NCBI GenBank assembly: GCA_017615445.1 | Contig: JAGAAD010000071.1 | Span: 1 to 16,362 of the forward strand | Direction: 5' to 3' | Source of the DNA: Bacteroidales bacterium | GTDB lineage: Bacteria; Bacteroidota; Bacteroidia; Bacteroidales; UBA932 | Length of the DNA stretch: 16,362 nt | Shown here: positions 1-6,370 of the stretch, piece by piece | Layout: each line of letters opens with the position of its first letter | Position numbering within the stretch: the stretch's first letter is position 1 | Notes under the pieces: generated by a model | What the model saw: only the letters and a program-made list of their open reading frames with translations | Told to the model about the DNA's origin: nothing | The model's database searches: none | Translations under genes and position numbers: made by a program

Positions 1-146
1 ATTTTTCCGGCGGAGAGCTGTACGTGCGCGGCATGAACGTCGCCACCTACTTCTGGGCCTCCGCCTGGAGCAGCCACGAGCCGCTGCGCGACCGCAAGCT
101 CCTGCTCACGAAGCGGGAGCTCAAGCACCTCGCGCACTCGAGCCCC
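1..146 (+). pseudogene. truncated second copy of smpB (fragment, cut by window edge)
   Basis: In the frame of position 3, bases 3 to about 134 translate to a close match of residues 53-95 of the intact SmpB just downstream. Both share GELYVRGMN, ATYFWAS and RDRKLLLTKREL; by eye 34 of 44 aligned positions are identical, with one extra residue (ASAW against ASW). The match stops near position 135-146. The frame then stays open, but the translation no longer resembles SmpB and runs into the promoter and body of the real gene. The fragment therefore lacks the last third, including the basic C-terminal tail that SmpB needs to act with tmRNA in trans-translation. The N-terminal part lies outside the window, so it could be intact or missing. 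A diverged tandem duplicate or remnant of recombination is the simplest reading. An assembly chimera at a contig end is the main alternative. Confidence 0.8.
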
Positions 147-186
147 TTTGCCGCGAGAAATCGCCCGGAAAAACAAACAATTTTGC

Positions 187-194
187 TATCTTTG
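187..194 (+). promoter_or_regulatory. Bacteroidetes -7 box upstream of smpB
   Basis: TATCTTTG matches the Bacteroidetes -7 consensus TAnnTTTG. It ends 8 nt before the smpB ATG, so the transcript would have a 5' leader of only a few nucleotides. No clear -33 TTTG element is seen at the usual spacing. Confidence 0.65.
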
Positions 195-202
195 CCGCCG
201 GT

Positions 203-652
203 ATGGCAAAGGCGAAGAGCAAAATACAGATCACCAACAGGCGCGCGTCGTTCGACTACGAGTTTCTCGAGCAGTACGACGCGGGCATCGTGCTCGTGGG
301 CACGGAGATCAAGTCGCTCCGCGCCGGGAAGGCGTCGCTCCAGGACGCCTACTGCTACTTCGCTAACGGCGAGCTCTATGTCCGCGGGATGAACATCGCC
401 ACTTACTTCTGGGCGTCCTGGGGCGGCCACGACCCGGTGCGCGACCGCAAGCTCCTGCTGACCAAGCGCGAGCTGCGCCACCTCTCGCAGGAAGTCAAGA
501 CGAAGGGCCTCACCATCGTCGCCGTGCGCGCCTTCATCAATGACAACGGCTACGCCAAGCTCCACATCGCCCTCGCCAAGGGTAAGAAAGAATACGACAA
601 GCGCGCCACCATCCGCGAAAAGGATATCCGCCGCGAACTCGAAAGATCATAA
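203..652 (+). CDS. smpB: SsrA-binding protein SmpB
   Basis: A 149-residue protein of normal SmpB length. SmpB binds tmRNA (SsrA) and carries it into the A site of stalled ribosomes, so that the nascent chain is tagged for degradation and the ribosome is released. Family signatures are visible: the early NRRASFDYE segment, GIVLVGTEIKSLRAGKASL (residues 28-46), RDRKLLLTKREL (80-91), the FINDNGYAKLHIALAKGKKEYDKR block (111-134) and the basic C-terminal tail after it. The ATG at 203 gives the expected N-terminus and lies just after a Bacteroidetes -7 box. The small gene at 664 follows after 11 bp and is probably co-transcribed. A diverged fragment of a second smpB lies directly upstream. The tmRNA gene is not in the window. 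Confidence 0.97.
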   Translation: MAKAKSKIQITNRRASFDYEFLEQYDAGIVLVGTEIKSLRAGKASLQDAYCYFANGELYVRGMNIATYFWASWGGHDPVRDRKLLLTKRELRHLSQEVKTKGLTIVAVRAFINDNGYAKLHIALAKGKKEYDKRATIREKDIRRELERS

Positions 653-663
653 CCACATACATT

Positions 664-1011
664 ATGGAATCAAAGCCTATTCTCCGTTTCGAACTGACAA
701 GGACCGAGTTCCTGAAGCACTATGACGAGGTCTCCGGACCGCAAAAGGGCAGCAAAACCTGGGAAGAGCCCATGCCCGAGAAGGTGGACATGGGGTACGA
801 CTATGTCGAGTTCGAACTCATTGATGAGAACACGATCCGCTGCGCCCAGTATCCGGGCGGAGGAGTTCCTTTCTGGTGGAAGCCGGATTATGTGATGCTG
901 GAGCGCGGACACAGGGTGTGGTTTCAGTGGCAGGACACAGACTGCGACCACGACGGAATGGACCGCGACGGAGACAATGTGGTTCTGGACGTGTATTGGC
1001 CCGAAAAGTGA
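664..1011 (+). CDS. small acidic hypothetical protein
   Basis: A 115-residue protein that I do not recognise. It has no signal peptide or membrane segment and is rich in Asp, Glu and Trp. The middle is beta-strand-like with aromatic residues (YDYVEFELIDENTIRC, then VPFWWKPDYVMLERG). The C-terminus has a dense acidic run, DTDCDHDG followed by DRDGDN (residues 91-104), which superficially resembles calcium-binding DxDxDG loops. It starts 11 bp after the smpB stop with no promoter of its own visible, so it probably shares the smpB transcript. The codon use and composition look normal for the neighbourhood, which supports a real gene. The opposite-strand frames here have no family resemblance. 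Function unknown. Confidence 0.75.
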   Translation: MESKPILRFELTRTEFLKHYDEVSGPQKGSKTWEEPMPEKVDMGYDYVEFELIDENTIRCAQYPGGGVPFWWKPDYVMLERGHRVWFQWQDTDCDHDGMDRDGDNVVLDVYWPEK

Positions 1012-1014
1012 AAC

Positions 1015-1044
1015 GAAAAGATCCCCGATCGGGTCGGGGATGAC
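1015..1044 (+). repeat. palindromic element, copy A (intergenic)
   Basis: GAAAAGAT-led 30-nt element. The stem ATCCCCGA (1021-1028) pairs perfectly with TCGGGGAT (1034-1041) across a TCGGG loop, and GAC follows. It differs from the copy at 1586-1615 only at the two bases of one stem pair (C-G here, G-C there). It lies just after the stop codon of the hypothetical gene. Confidence 0.85.
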
Positions 1045-1050
1045 TCAATA

Positions 1051-1066
1051 CGGGGTCGGGAATGAC
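1051..1066 (+). repeat. half copy of the palindromic element
   Basis: CGGGGTCGGGAATGAC matches the 3' half of the element (end of loop, right arm, ATGAC tail). It follows copy A in the same orientation after 6 bp, and its left arm is missing. Together they occupy most of the space between the 664 gene and the next promoter. Confidence 0.6.
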
Positions 1067-1095
1067 AAATTATTCCGCGAATAACATATTTTTTA

Positions 1096-1103
1096 TATCT
1101 TTG
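1096..1103 (+). promoter_or_regulatory. Bacteroidetes -7 box upstream of the 1127 gene
   Basis: TATCTTTG fits TAnnTTTG and follows an AT-rich stretch. The ATG is 23 nt downstream, which leaves a leader of about 18 nt. AAAGCAG in that leader is a weak candidate ribosome-binding sequence. Confidence 0.7.
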
Positions 1104-1126
1104 CGGTCGAATTAAAGCAGATAGCT

Positions 1127-1489
1127 ATGAATTTAAGAGACATCAAAAAGGACATCGTCTACATCCTTGAGGCGTTTATCGAGGATTGCACCACAGTCGC
1201 AACTGTCAACTCAAAGGTTGACGAAGCAGCCGCCGAACTCATCGAGGAGGCCATCAATCTCTACAACGAGCTGATGGACAAGGTCTCCGCGAAGATCGAG
1301 GGAAGCAAGAAGGCGTATTACAACGACCTCCGCAAGGAGCTCCTCGAAAAGACCGACGGTCTGTACACCAAGCTCAGCGAGGCTGTGAAGGCATCGCTCG
1401 AGGCCCCGAAGGCAGAAAAGGCTCCCAAGGCTGAGAAAGCTGAGAAGCCGGCCAAGAAGGCAGCCCCGAAAGCCAAAAAGGCAGAATAA
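1127..1489 (+). CDS. small helical protein with Lys/Ala/Pro-rich tail
   Basis: A 120-residue protein in two parts. Residues 1-90 look fully helical and begin MNLRDIKKDIVYILEAFIEDC, a start I associate with a conserved, uncharacterised Bacteroidetes protein. Residues 93-120 are a low-complexity tail of PKAEKA / KPAKKA type units, similar in composition to histone H1-like and other nucleic-acid-binding tails. No signal peptide or membrane segment is present, so it is expected in the cytoplasm. It is a single-gene transcription unit: a -7 box at 1096 and a strong intrinsic terminator at 1512. That arrangement fits a well-expressed small protein. A role as a nucleoid-associated or RNA-binding protein is only an inference from the tail composition. 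Confidence 0.85.
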   Translation: MNLRDIKKDIVYILEAFIEDCTTVATVNSKVDEAAAELIEEAINLYNELMDKVSAKIEGSKKAYYNDLRKELLEKTDGLYTKLSEAVKASLEAPKAEKAPKAEKAEKPAKKAAPKAKKAE

Positions 1490-1511
1490 CGCCCAAAAGG
1501 ATGACAACATA

Positions 1512-1544
1512 AGGGCTCTCCGCAAAGCGGAGGGCTCTTTTTTT
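1512..1544 (+). terminator. strong intrinsic terminator
   Basis: A 12-bp stem, AGGGCTCTCCGC (1512-1523) with GCGGAGGGCTCT (1527-1538), pairs throughout with two G-T wobbles. It is closed by an AAA loop and followed by a run of seven T (1538-1544). It ends the transcript of the 1127 gene and separates it from the envelope operon. Confidence 0.92.
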
Positions 1545-1557
1545 CATGACAATTCGT

Positions 1558-1565
1558 TATATTTG
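1558..1565 (+). promoter_or_regulatory. Bacteroidetes -7 box upstream of the envelope operon
   Basis: TATATTTG fits TAnnTTTG and ends only 6 nt before the ATG at 1572. Transcription from it would start almost at the start codon (leaderless or nearly so). The alternative is initiation at the in-frame ATG at 1611, which would leave a longer leader. Confidence 0.65.
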
Positions 1566-1571
1566 TAGGCT

Positions 1572-2450
1572 ATGCAGAAAACAACGAAAAGATGCCCGAT
1601 CGGGTCGGGCATGACGGCAGCACTTCTGGCGCTGGTGCTTCTCACCGGTTGCCAGGCGATTCAATCGTTCATCCACGACGACAAGGTGGTGGCGAAGGTG
1701 GGTAAGCACAAGCTTTACCTGTCCGAGGTGGAGGCTTACATCCCCACGGGGGTCTCGGCGGCAGACAGCACTAACCTGGCGCTGCAGTACATCAACACCT
1801 GGGCGACGGACATAATCTTCTGCGACATGGCCCAGAGCCAGCTCTCGAAAGCCGAGCGCGACGTCACAGCCGAGCTGGAGGCCTACAAACGCGACCTTCT
1901 CCGCTTCCGCTATGAGCAGCGCTTCATCGGCGACAGGCTGGACACCCTCGTCACGGAAGACCAGATGCTGGACTTCTATGAAAAGCACAAGAACCTCTTC
2001 ACCCTGGACCGCCCCATCCTGAAAGTGCGTTTCGTGGACATCCTCAAAAATGTGGAGAAGAAGGACCAGATCATCAGGCTGATGTCCTCGAACAAGCCCA
2101 AGGACATGGAAGAAGTCCAGGGCCTGGCGAACAAGTACGCCATCAAATATTTCGACAAGAGCTACGAATGGATGGATGCCGCGGTGCTCGCGCGCGAGTT
2201 CGGCACGGACTACGGCCAGATGCTGGCGAAGATGAACCAGTCCTACATAAGGATGGAATCCGAAGAAGCGTCGGACATCAAGGTGGCCTATGTGCGTGAG
2301 ATACGCCGCAGCGGTGTGGCGCCCTTCGATTTCTGCACGGAAAGGATAAGGGAATACATCCTCAGCGGAAGAAAACACGATCTTCTCGTCGCTTTGGAAC
2401 AAAGCTTGCTTAAGGGAGCTTCCGACGACGGTCAATTTGTAATCTACTAA
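1572..2450 (+). CDS. SurA-like periplasmic lipoprotein (peptidyl-prolyl isomerase family, no clear PPIase domain)
   Basis: A 292-residue predicted lipoprotein. KTTKR is followed by a hydrophobic stretch and the lipobox LTGC, with lipidated Cys27. After it, DDKVVAKVGKHKLYLSEVEAYIP (36-58) has the layout of the SurA/PrsA N-terminal segment (V-A-x-V-G, then L-x-x-x-E-V). The rest is long, charged and helical, as in chaperone domains. I see no complete parvulin domain, so it is more likely a chaperone than an active isomerase. It leads a tight cluster: surA begins 3 bp after its stop, followed by an OstA-like gene. Oddly, residues 5-15 of the signal peptide are encoded by a 30-nt palindromic element (1586-1615), which also supplies an alternative in-frame ATG (1611). 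Starting there would lose the basic n-region, so I prefer 1572. Confidence 0.85.
   Translation: MQKTTKRCPIGSGMTAALLALVLLTGCQAIQSFIHDDKVVAKVGKHKLYLSEVEAYIPTGVSAADSTNLALQYINTWATDIIFCDMAQSQLSKAERDVTAELEAYKRDLLRFRYEQRFIGDRLDTLVTEDQMLDFYEKHKNLFTLDRPILKVRFVDILKNVEKKDQIIRLMSSNKPKDMEEVQGLANKYAIKYFDKSYEWMDAAVLAREFGTDYGQMLAKMNQSYIRMESEEASDIKVAYVREIRRSGVAPFDFCTERIREYILSGRKHDLLVALEQSLLKGASDDGQFVIY
1586..1615 (+). repeat. palindromic element, copy B, inside the lipoprotein signal peptide
   Basis: GAAAAGAT-led element with stem ATGCCCGA (1592-1599) and TCGGGCAT (1605-1612), a TCGGG loop and a GAC end. It is exactly 30 nt, so it adds ten codons without shifting the frame, and it is read as KRCPIGSGMT within the n-region of the signal peptide. 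It is identical to copy A except for one compensated stem pair. Confidence 0.85.
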
Positions 2451-2453
2451 CGA

Positions 2454-3815
2454 ATGAAAAAGATATTAGCGGCAGCGGCGCTCGCGCTCTCATGCCTGAC
2501 CATCAACGCCCAGAAGTACAACGGTCTGATCGACAAGACAGTGGCCGTGATAGGCGGCGAATTCGTGACTCTGTCCGAAATCGAGCAGGAAGTGAACACG
2601 ATGAGAGCGAGAGGATACGCCTCGGACCAGAGTCTCCGCTGCGAGATTCTCGAGAACATCCTCCAGACGAAGATACTCCTCATGCAGGCAAGGGTGGACT
2701 CCCTCACCGTGAACAAGGAGATGGTGAACGCCCAGCTCAGCCAGCACATCGATGAGATCCGCACCGCCCTCGGCGGCGACGACAAGGTGGAAGAGTACTT
2801 CGGCAAGCCGCTCTACAAACTCCGTCAGGAGTGGAACAGGCAGTTCGAGGAAATGTCCCTCACCCAGCAGGAGCAGCAGGAAATCGCCAAGAAGATTCCC
2901 GAAATCACCCCCTACGACATCAGGCAGTATGTGGACACGGCGGAAGTGGCCAACCTCCCCGTCATCCCCACCAAATATCAGATGAGCCAGATCTGCGTCT
3001 ATCCGGACGTGGAGGCTGCGAAGATGGCGGCGAAGGAAAAACTGCTCGAGCTTCGCGAGAGAATCATCGCCGGCGAGAAGTTCAGCACCCTCGCGCGCTT
3101 GTACTCCGACGACACCGAATCCGCCCGCAGGGGCGGCGAGCTCGGAATGGCCTCGAAGACCATCTTCTGGCCCCAGTTCTCGGACGCCGCGATGTCACTC
3201 AAGGTGGGCATGGTCTCGAACACGGTGGAGACTCCGGACGGCTTCCACCTCATCCAGATTATCGAGAAGAAAGGCGATATGTTCAACGCCCGCCATATCC
3301 TCATCAAGCCCAAGTACACCTCCGAAGACAGGGACAAGGCTTTCGCCAGGCTGGACAGCCTCAAGGCCATCATAGACACCACGGACCTTACCTTCGAGAT
3401 GGCGGCGCGCATGTTCAGCGAGGACAAGGCCTCCAGGACCAACGGCGGCCAGATGGCGGACCCGAGCACAGGCTCGGCATATTTCGACAAGGACCAGATC
3501 AAGCCGGCGGACTGGTCGGTGGTTCGCAATCTCGAGCCCGGCCAGATCTCCGAGCCCGTGGAGAGCACGGACAACGAAGGCCGCGGAAACCTGATCTACA
3601 AAATAATCCGACTGGACAAGATCCTCCCTTCACACACCGCCTCCTTCGAGACGGACTACAACGACCTCTACAACACGGTACAGCACGTGAAGCAAATGGA
3701 GGCAATCAACGAATTCATAGACAAGAAAATCTCTGAGACACACATAATCATCGATCCTATGTTCAAGGATTGTGATTTCTCCCGTGCGGGATGGGCGGAA
3801 AAGATAAGAAAGTAG
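2454..3815 (+). CDS. surA: periplasmic chaperone / peptidyl-prolyl cis-trans isomerase SurA
   Basis: A 453-residue protein, the usual SurA size. SurA escorts unfolded beta-barrel proteins through the periplasm to the BAM complex. Residues 1-20 are a signal peptide ending INAQ. The N-terminal chaperone region follows (GLIDKTVAVIGGEFVTLSEIEQEV and a long helical part to about 150). Two parvulin-type domains come next, about 174-271 (YSDD, RRGGELGM, GFHLIQI) and 277-388 (NARHILIK, FSEDKASRTNGGQM, IYKIIRLD). The C-terminal helix returns to the chaperone core. The ATG lies 3 bp after the lipoprotein stop, and the last 25 bp overlap the start of the OstA-like gene, so translation is likely coupled. 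Context (SurA-like lipoprotein, OstA-like protein) fits outer-membrane biogenesis. Confidence 0.95.
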   Translation: MKKILAAAALALSCLTINAQKYNGLIDKTVAVIGGEFVTLSEIEQEVNTMRARGYASDQSLRCEILENILQTKILLMQARVDSLTVNKEMVNAQLSQHIDEIRTALGGDDKVEEYFGKPLYKLRQEWNRQFEEMSLTQQEQQEIAKKIPEITPYDIRQYVDTAEVANLPVIPTKYQMSQICVYPDVEAAKMAAKEKLLELRERIIAGEKFSTLARLYSDDTESARRGGELGMASKTIFWPQFSDAAMSLKVGMVSNTVETPDGFHLIQIIEKKGDMFNARHILIKPKYTSEDRDKAFARLDSLKAIIDTTDLTFEMAARMFSEDKASRTNGGQMADPSTGSAYFDKDQIKPADWSVVRNLEPGQISEPVESTDNEGRGNLIYKIIRLDKILPSHTASFETDYNDLYNTVQHVKQMEAINEFIDKKISETHIIIDPMFKDCDFSRAGWAEKIRK

Positions 3816-6370
3816 GCTATTTGCTGCTCGCGGCGAGCCTCGCGGCCGCCCTGTTCAGCGCTTCTGCCCGGCAGCAACCGGCGCAGAAGGGCGACATGGT
3901 GCGTCTGATCAAGGCAAAGTCCGTGCAGATTATCACCCACGAAGACGACAAAGCCTTCCGCAAGGCCGTGGACGCCACTTTCCTGCACAACGACACCTAT
4001 CTCATCTGCGACACCGCCCTCTGGAGAGTCTCGGACAACATAATCAACGCAAAAGGCCATGTCAAACTGATGCAGGAAGGAACCGTCCTCACCAGCGAGA
4101 CTCTGGACTACTATGTGGACAAGGATCTGGCCGAGTTCCGCGGAAGCGTGGTCCAGCTGGTGGACAAGGAGAACAACATCCTCCGCACCCGTTATCTGGA
4201 CTACAACACCAAAGACAGTGTGGCCGTTTTCGCGAACGGAGCTGCGATGAAAGACAAGGACGGGCAGATAATCGAAAGCCAGGACGGAACCTACGATTCG
4301 AAAGCCCACCTGTTCACCTTCTCCAACAATGTGAACATGTTCACGGACTCCGTGTTCATCAAGACCTCGTCCCTGCAGTACAGAACAGACATCGAACGCG
4401 CCACCTTCGACTCCTACATAGATTTCTGGAAGGACGACAACATGCTCTCCGCCAGCCGCGGCTGGTACAACCGCAGGCGCGAAACGTTCTTCTTCACTGA
4501 CAATGTCCACGCCACCAGCAAGAACCAGGAAACCTGGAGCGACACTCTCTACTACTACCGGAGCGTAGGTAATGTGGAACTGATGGGCAATGTGCAGATG
4601 CAGGACAGCTCACACCACACCTCGGCAGTGGCCAAATACCTTTTCTACGAAGACACGCTCGCGAAGGTGACCATGATCAACGAAGCGGCGGTGGCCATCG
4701 CAGACGAGGAATCGGACTACAAAGACACGCTCTATTTCGGCGCGGACACCATAATCTACTACACGGTCAAGATGTGCGACATTCCAGCCCGTGAGATCAA
4801 GGAGGCCGAGACGCGCCTGAGCGAAATAATGAGCGACGCTGTGGGCACCTACCGCAAGAAGGCGGCCGAGGAAGCCGCCAGAAAGGCCGAGGAAGCCGCA
4901 AAGAAAAAGGAGGCGACCAAGGCCGGCCGCGGCGGCTTCATCGGGGGGAAGGAGCCGAGCGCGGGCAAAGCTCCGGCCGATGAGCCCGGAGAGCCGGAGG
5001 AGCCGGTTGCGCCCAAGGCACCCGAAGCCGCACCCAAAGACGACCTGATCGACGAAGCGGATTCGCTGGCCGCACCGCTGGATTCGGCGGCGCTGGCGCT
5101 GCGGGACTCGCTCGCAAGAGCCGACTCCCTCGCAGCAATTCCGCCGCCGGACACAACCAAAGTGGGATTCGCCATCGCCCTCAGGAACGTGAAAATCTAC
5201 CGCCAGGACATGCAGGTGCGCTGCGACTCGCTGCGCTACACGGACCTGGACTCCATCGCGCGATTCTACATCAACCCGATAGTGTGGAACGAAGGACGCC
5301 GGCAGTACTACTCCGACAGCCTGAACGTGCTCATCCGCAATAGAGCTGTGGAGCGGGCCAGCCTGATGTCCAACGCCATGATCGTGACGCAGGAAGACAC
5401 CCTGCTCTACGACCAGATCAAGGGCGCCGAGGTGATGGCGTTCTTCGACAGCACGGCCGCGCTCTCCAGATTCGACGCCATCGGCGGCTCCACCGCCATC
5501 TTCTATCTCGAAGAGAACGGCACACTCTCCACCGTGAACAAGGTGGAGAGCAAGATGCTCTCCGGCACCTTCGTGGACGGCACGATAGACCGCATCCACT
5601 ACTTCGACAGCCCGAAGAACGACGCCTATCCGGTGGTGCAGTTCCCGCAGGCGGACCGCTATCTCAAGGGCTTCAAGTGGGAGCCGCAGCTCAAGCCCAC
5701 GGGCAAGCTCAGCATCACCACCCTCACCGTCCGCAATTCGGAGCGGGCCAGGTATGCCAAGCACCCGCGCGCCAAGTTCAGGGAGACGGACATCTACTTC
5801 CCCGGCTACATGAAGAGCGTCTATGCCGCCATCGACGAAAGCCACAAACCGCATCCGAAAAAGCCGGCAGACACGAAGACCGATAAGGAAATAGCCGCTC
5901 TGGACAGGGAACTCGCCGCGGCGGACAGCCTTGCGCTCAAAGACTCACTGGCGCAGAAAGACAGCCTGGCGGCGATAGACACCCTCGCCCTGCGAGACTC
6001 GCTTCGTGCCGGCCTGGATTCGCTGGCGCTGCGCGATTCGCTTGCAGTCAGGGACAGCCTCTCCGCCGGTCCTCAGCAGCCGCCGAAGAAGACCTTCAAG
6101 CAGAAGTTCAACGAGTGGCGCCAGAAGAACGCCGCGCGCAGGCAGGCTCGGGCCGAGGCGCGTGAAACGCGCTGGGCCATCCTTGACGCGCGCGACGCCG
6201 CGAAAGCGGAGGAGCAGGCGCTCAAGGCCGAGCAGAAAGCGCGCGACAAGAAGCGTAAAGAACTGGCAGCCGCCGAAGCCGAAGCAAAGAAAGATCAGGA
6301 GATCCTGAACAAATACATCGAATACTACAAACAGAAAAAGCAAAGGGAAAAGAAGAATGGAAAGCATTAA
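3791..6370 (+). CDS. OstA/LptA-like outer-membrane biogenesis protein with low-complexity expansions
   Basis: An 859-residue protein with an N-terminal signal segment (residues 7-27). Residues 37-330 and 459-672 show the repeated beta-strand pattern of the OstA/LptA jellyroll superfamily: TYLICDTALWR, INAKGHVKLMQEGTVLTSETLDYY, EFRGSVVQL, FTDNVHATSKNQETW, GNVELMGNVQM. Such proteins bridge lipopolysaccharide across the periplasm; Bacteroidetes carry large OstA-like versions. A Lys/Glu/Ala then Pro-rich linker with DSLA units (about 352-455) splits the two halves. A second DSLA-repeat linker (711-760) leads to a highly charged, coiled-coil-like Arg/Lys/Ala/Glu tail (765-859). It is larger than I expect for the family because of these parts. 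The gene overlaps surA by 25 bp and pepT by 14 bp. Whether it replaces LptA or has another envelope role is unresolved. Confidence 0.85.
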   Translation: MGGKDKKVGYLLLAASLAAALFSASARQQPAQKGDMVRLIKAKSVQIITHEDDKAFRKAVDATFLHNDTYLICDTALWRVSDNIINAKGHVKLMQEGTVLTSETLDYYVDKDLAEFRGSVVQLVDKENNILRTRYLDYNTKDSVAVFANGAAMKDKDGQIIESQDGTYDSKAHLFTFSNNVNMFTDSVFIKTSSLQYRTDIERATFDSYIDFWKDDNMLSASRGWYNRRRETFFFTDNVHATSKNQETWSDTLYYYRSVGNVELMGNVQMQDSSHHTSAVAKYLFYEDTLAKVTMINEAAVAIADEESDYKDTLYFGADTIIYYTVKMCDIPAREIKEAETRLSEIMSDAVGTYRKKAAEEAARKAEEAAKKKEATKAGRGGFIGGKEPSAGKAPADEPGEPEEPVAPKAPEAAPKDDLIDEADSLAAPLDSAALALRDSLARADSLAAIPPPDTTKVGFAIALRNVKIYRQDMQVRCDSLRYTDLDSIARFYINPIVWNEGRRQYYSDSLNVLIRNRAVERASLMSNAMIVTQEDTLLYDQIKGAEVMAFFDSTAALSRFDAIGGSTAIFYLEENGTLSTVNKVESKMLSGTFVDGTIDRIHYFDSPKNDAYPVVQFPQADRYLKGFKWEPQLKPTGKLSITTLTVRNSERARYAKHPRAKFRETDIYFPGYMKSVYAAIDESHKPHPKKPADTKTDKEIAALDRELAAADSLALKDSLAQKDSLAAIDTLALRDSLRAGLDSLALRDSLAVRDSLSAGPQQPPKKTFKQKFNEWRQKNAARRQARAEARETRWAILDARDAAKAEEQALKAEQKARDKKRKELAAAEAEAKKDQEILNKYIEYYKQKKQREKKNGKH
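5921..6070 (+). repeat. DSLA-type repeat tract in the OstA-like gene
   Basis: Encodes about eight degenerate 6-8-residue units of the form D-S/T-L-A-x-x (ADSLALKDSLAQKDSLAAID, then TLALRDSL, LDSLALRDSL, AVRDSLSAG). A shorter related tract is encoded at 5060-5137. Codons vary between units, so this is an old repeat rather than a fresh slippage product. It probably forms a flexible or helical spacer in the periplasm. Confidence 0.75.

Noticed and set aside
934..975. Possible EF-hand or dockerin-like calcium site in the 664 gene (DTDCDHDG, DRDGDN)
   Set aside because: The acidic run is suggestive, but there are no flanking helices of an EF-hand and no second repeat as in dockerins, so composition alone is not enough.
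1015..1066. Copy A as an intrinsic terminator of smpB and the 664 gene
   Set aside because: The hairpin is sound, but no T-run follows it, and the same hairpin occurs inside genes that must be transcribed through.
1557..2435. 292-codon open frame on the minus strand, exactly as long as the lipoprotein gene on the plus strand
   Set aside because: It is a mirror frame kept open by the GC-rich codon pattern. It has no family resemblance, no ribosome-binding site and no promoter, while the plus-strand frame has a lipobox and SurA-like features.
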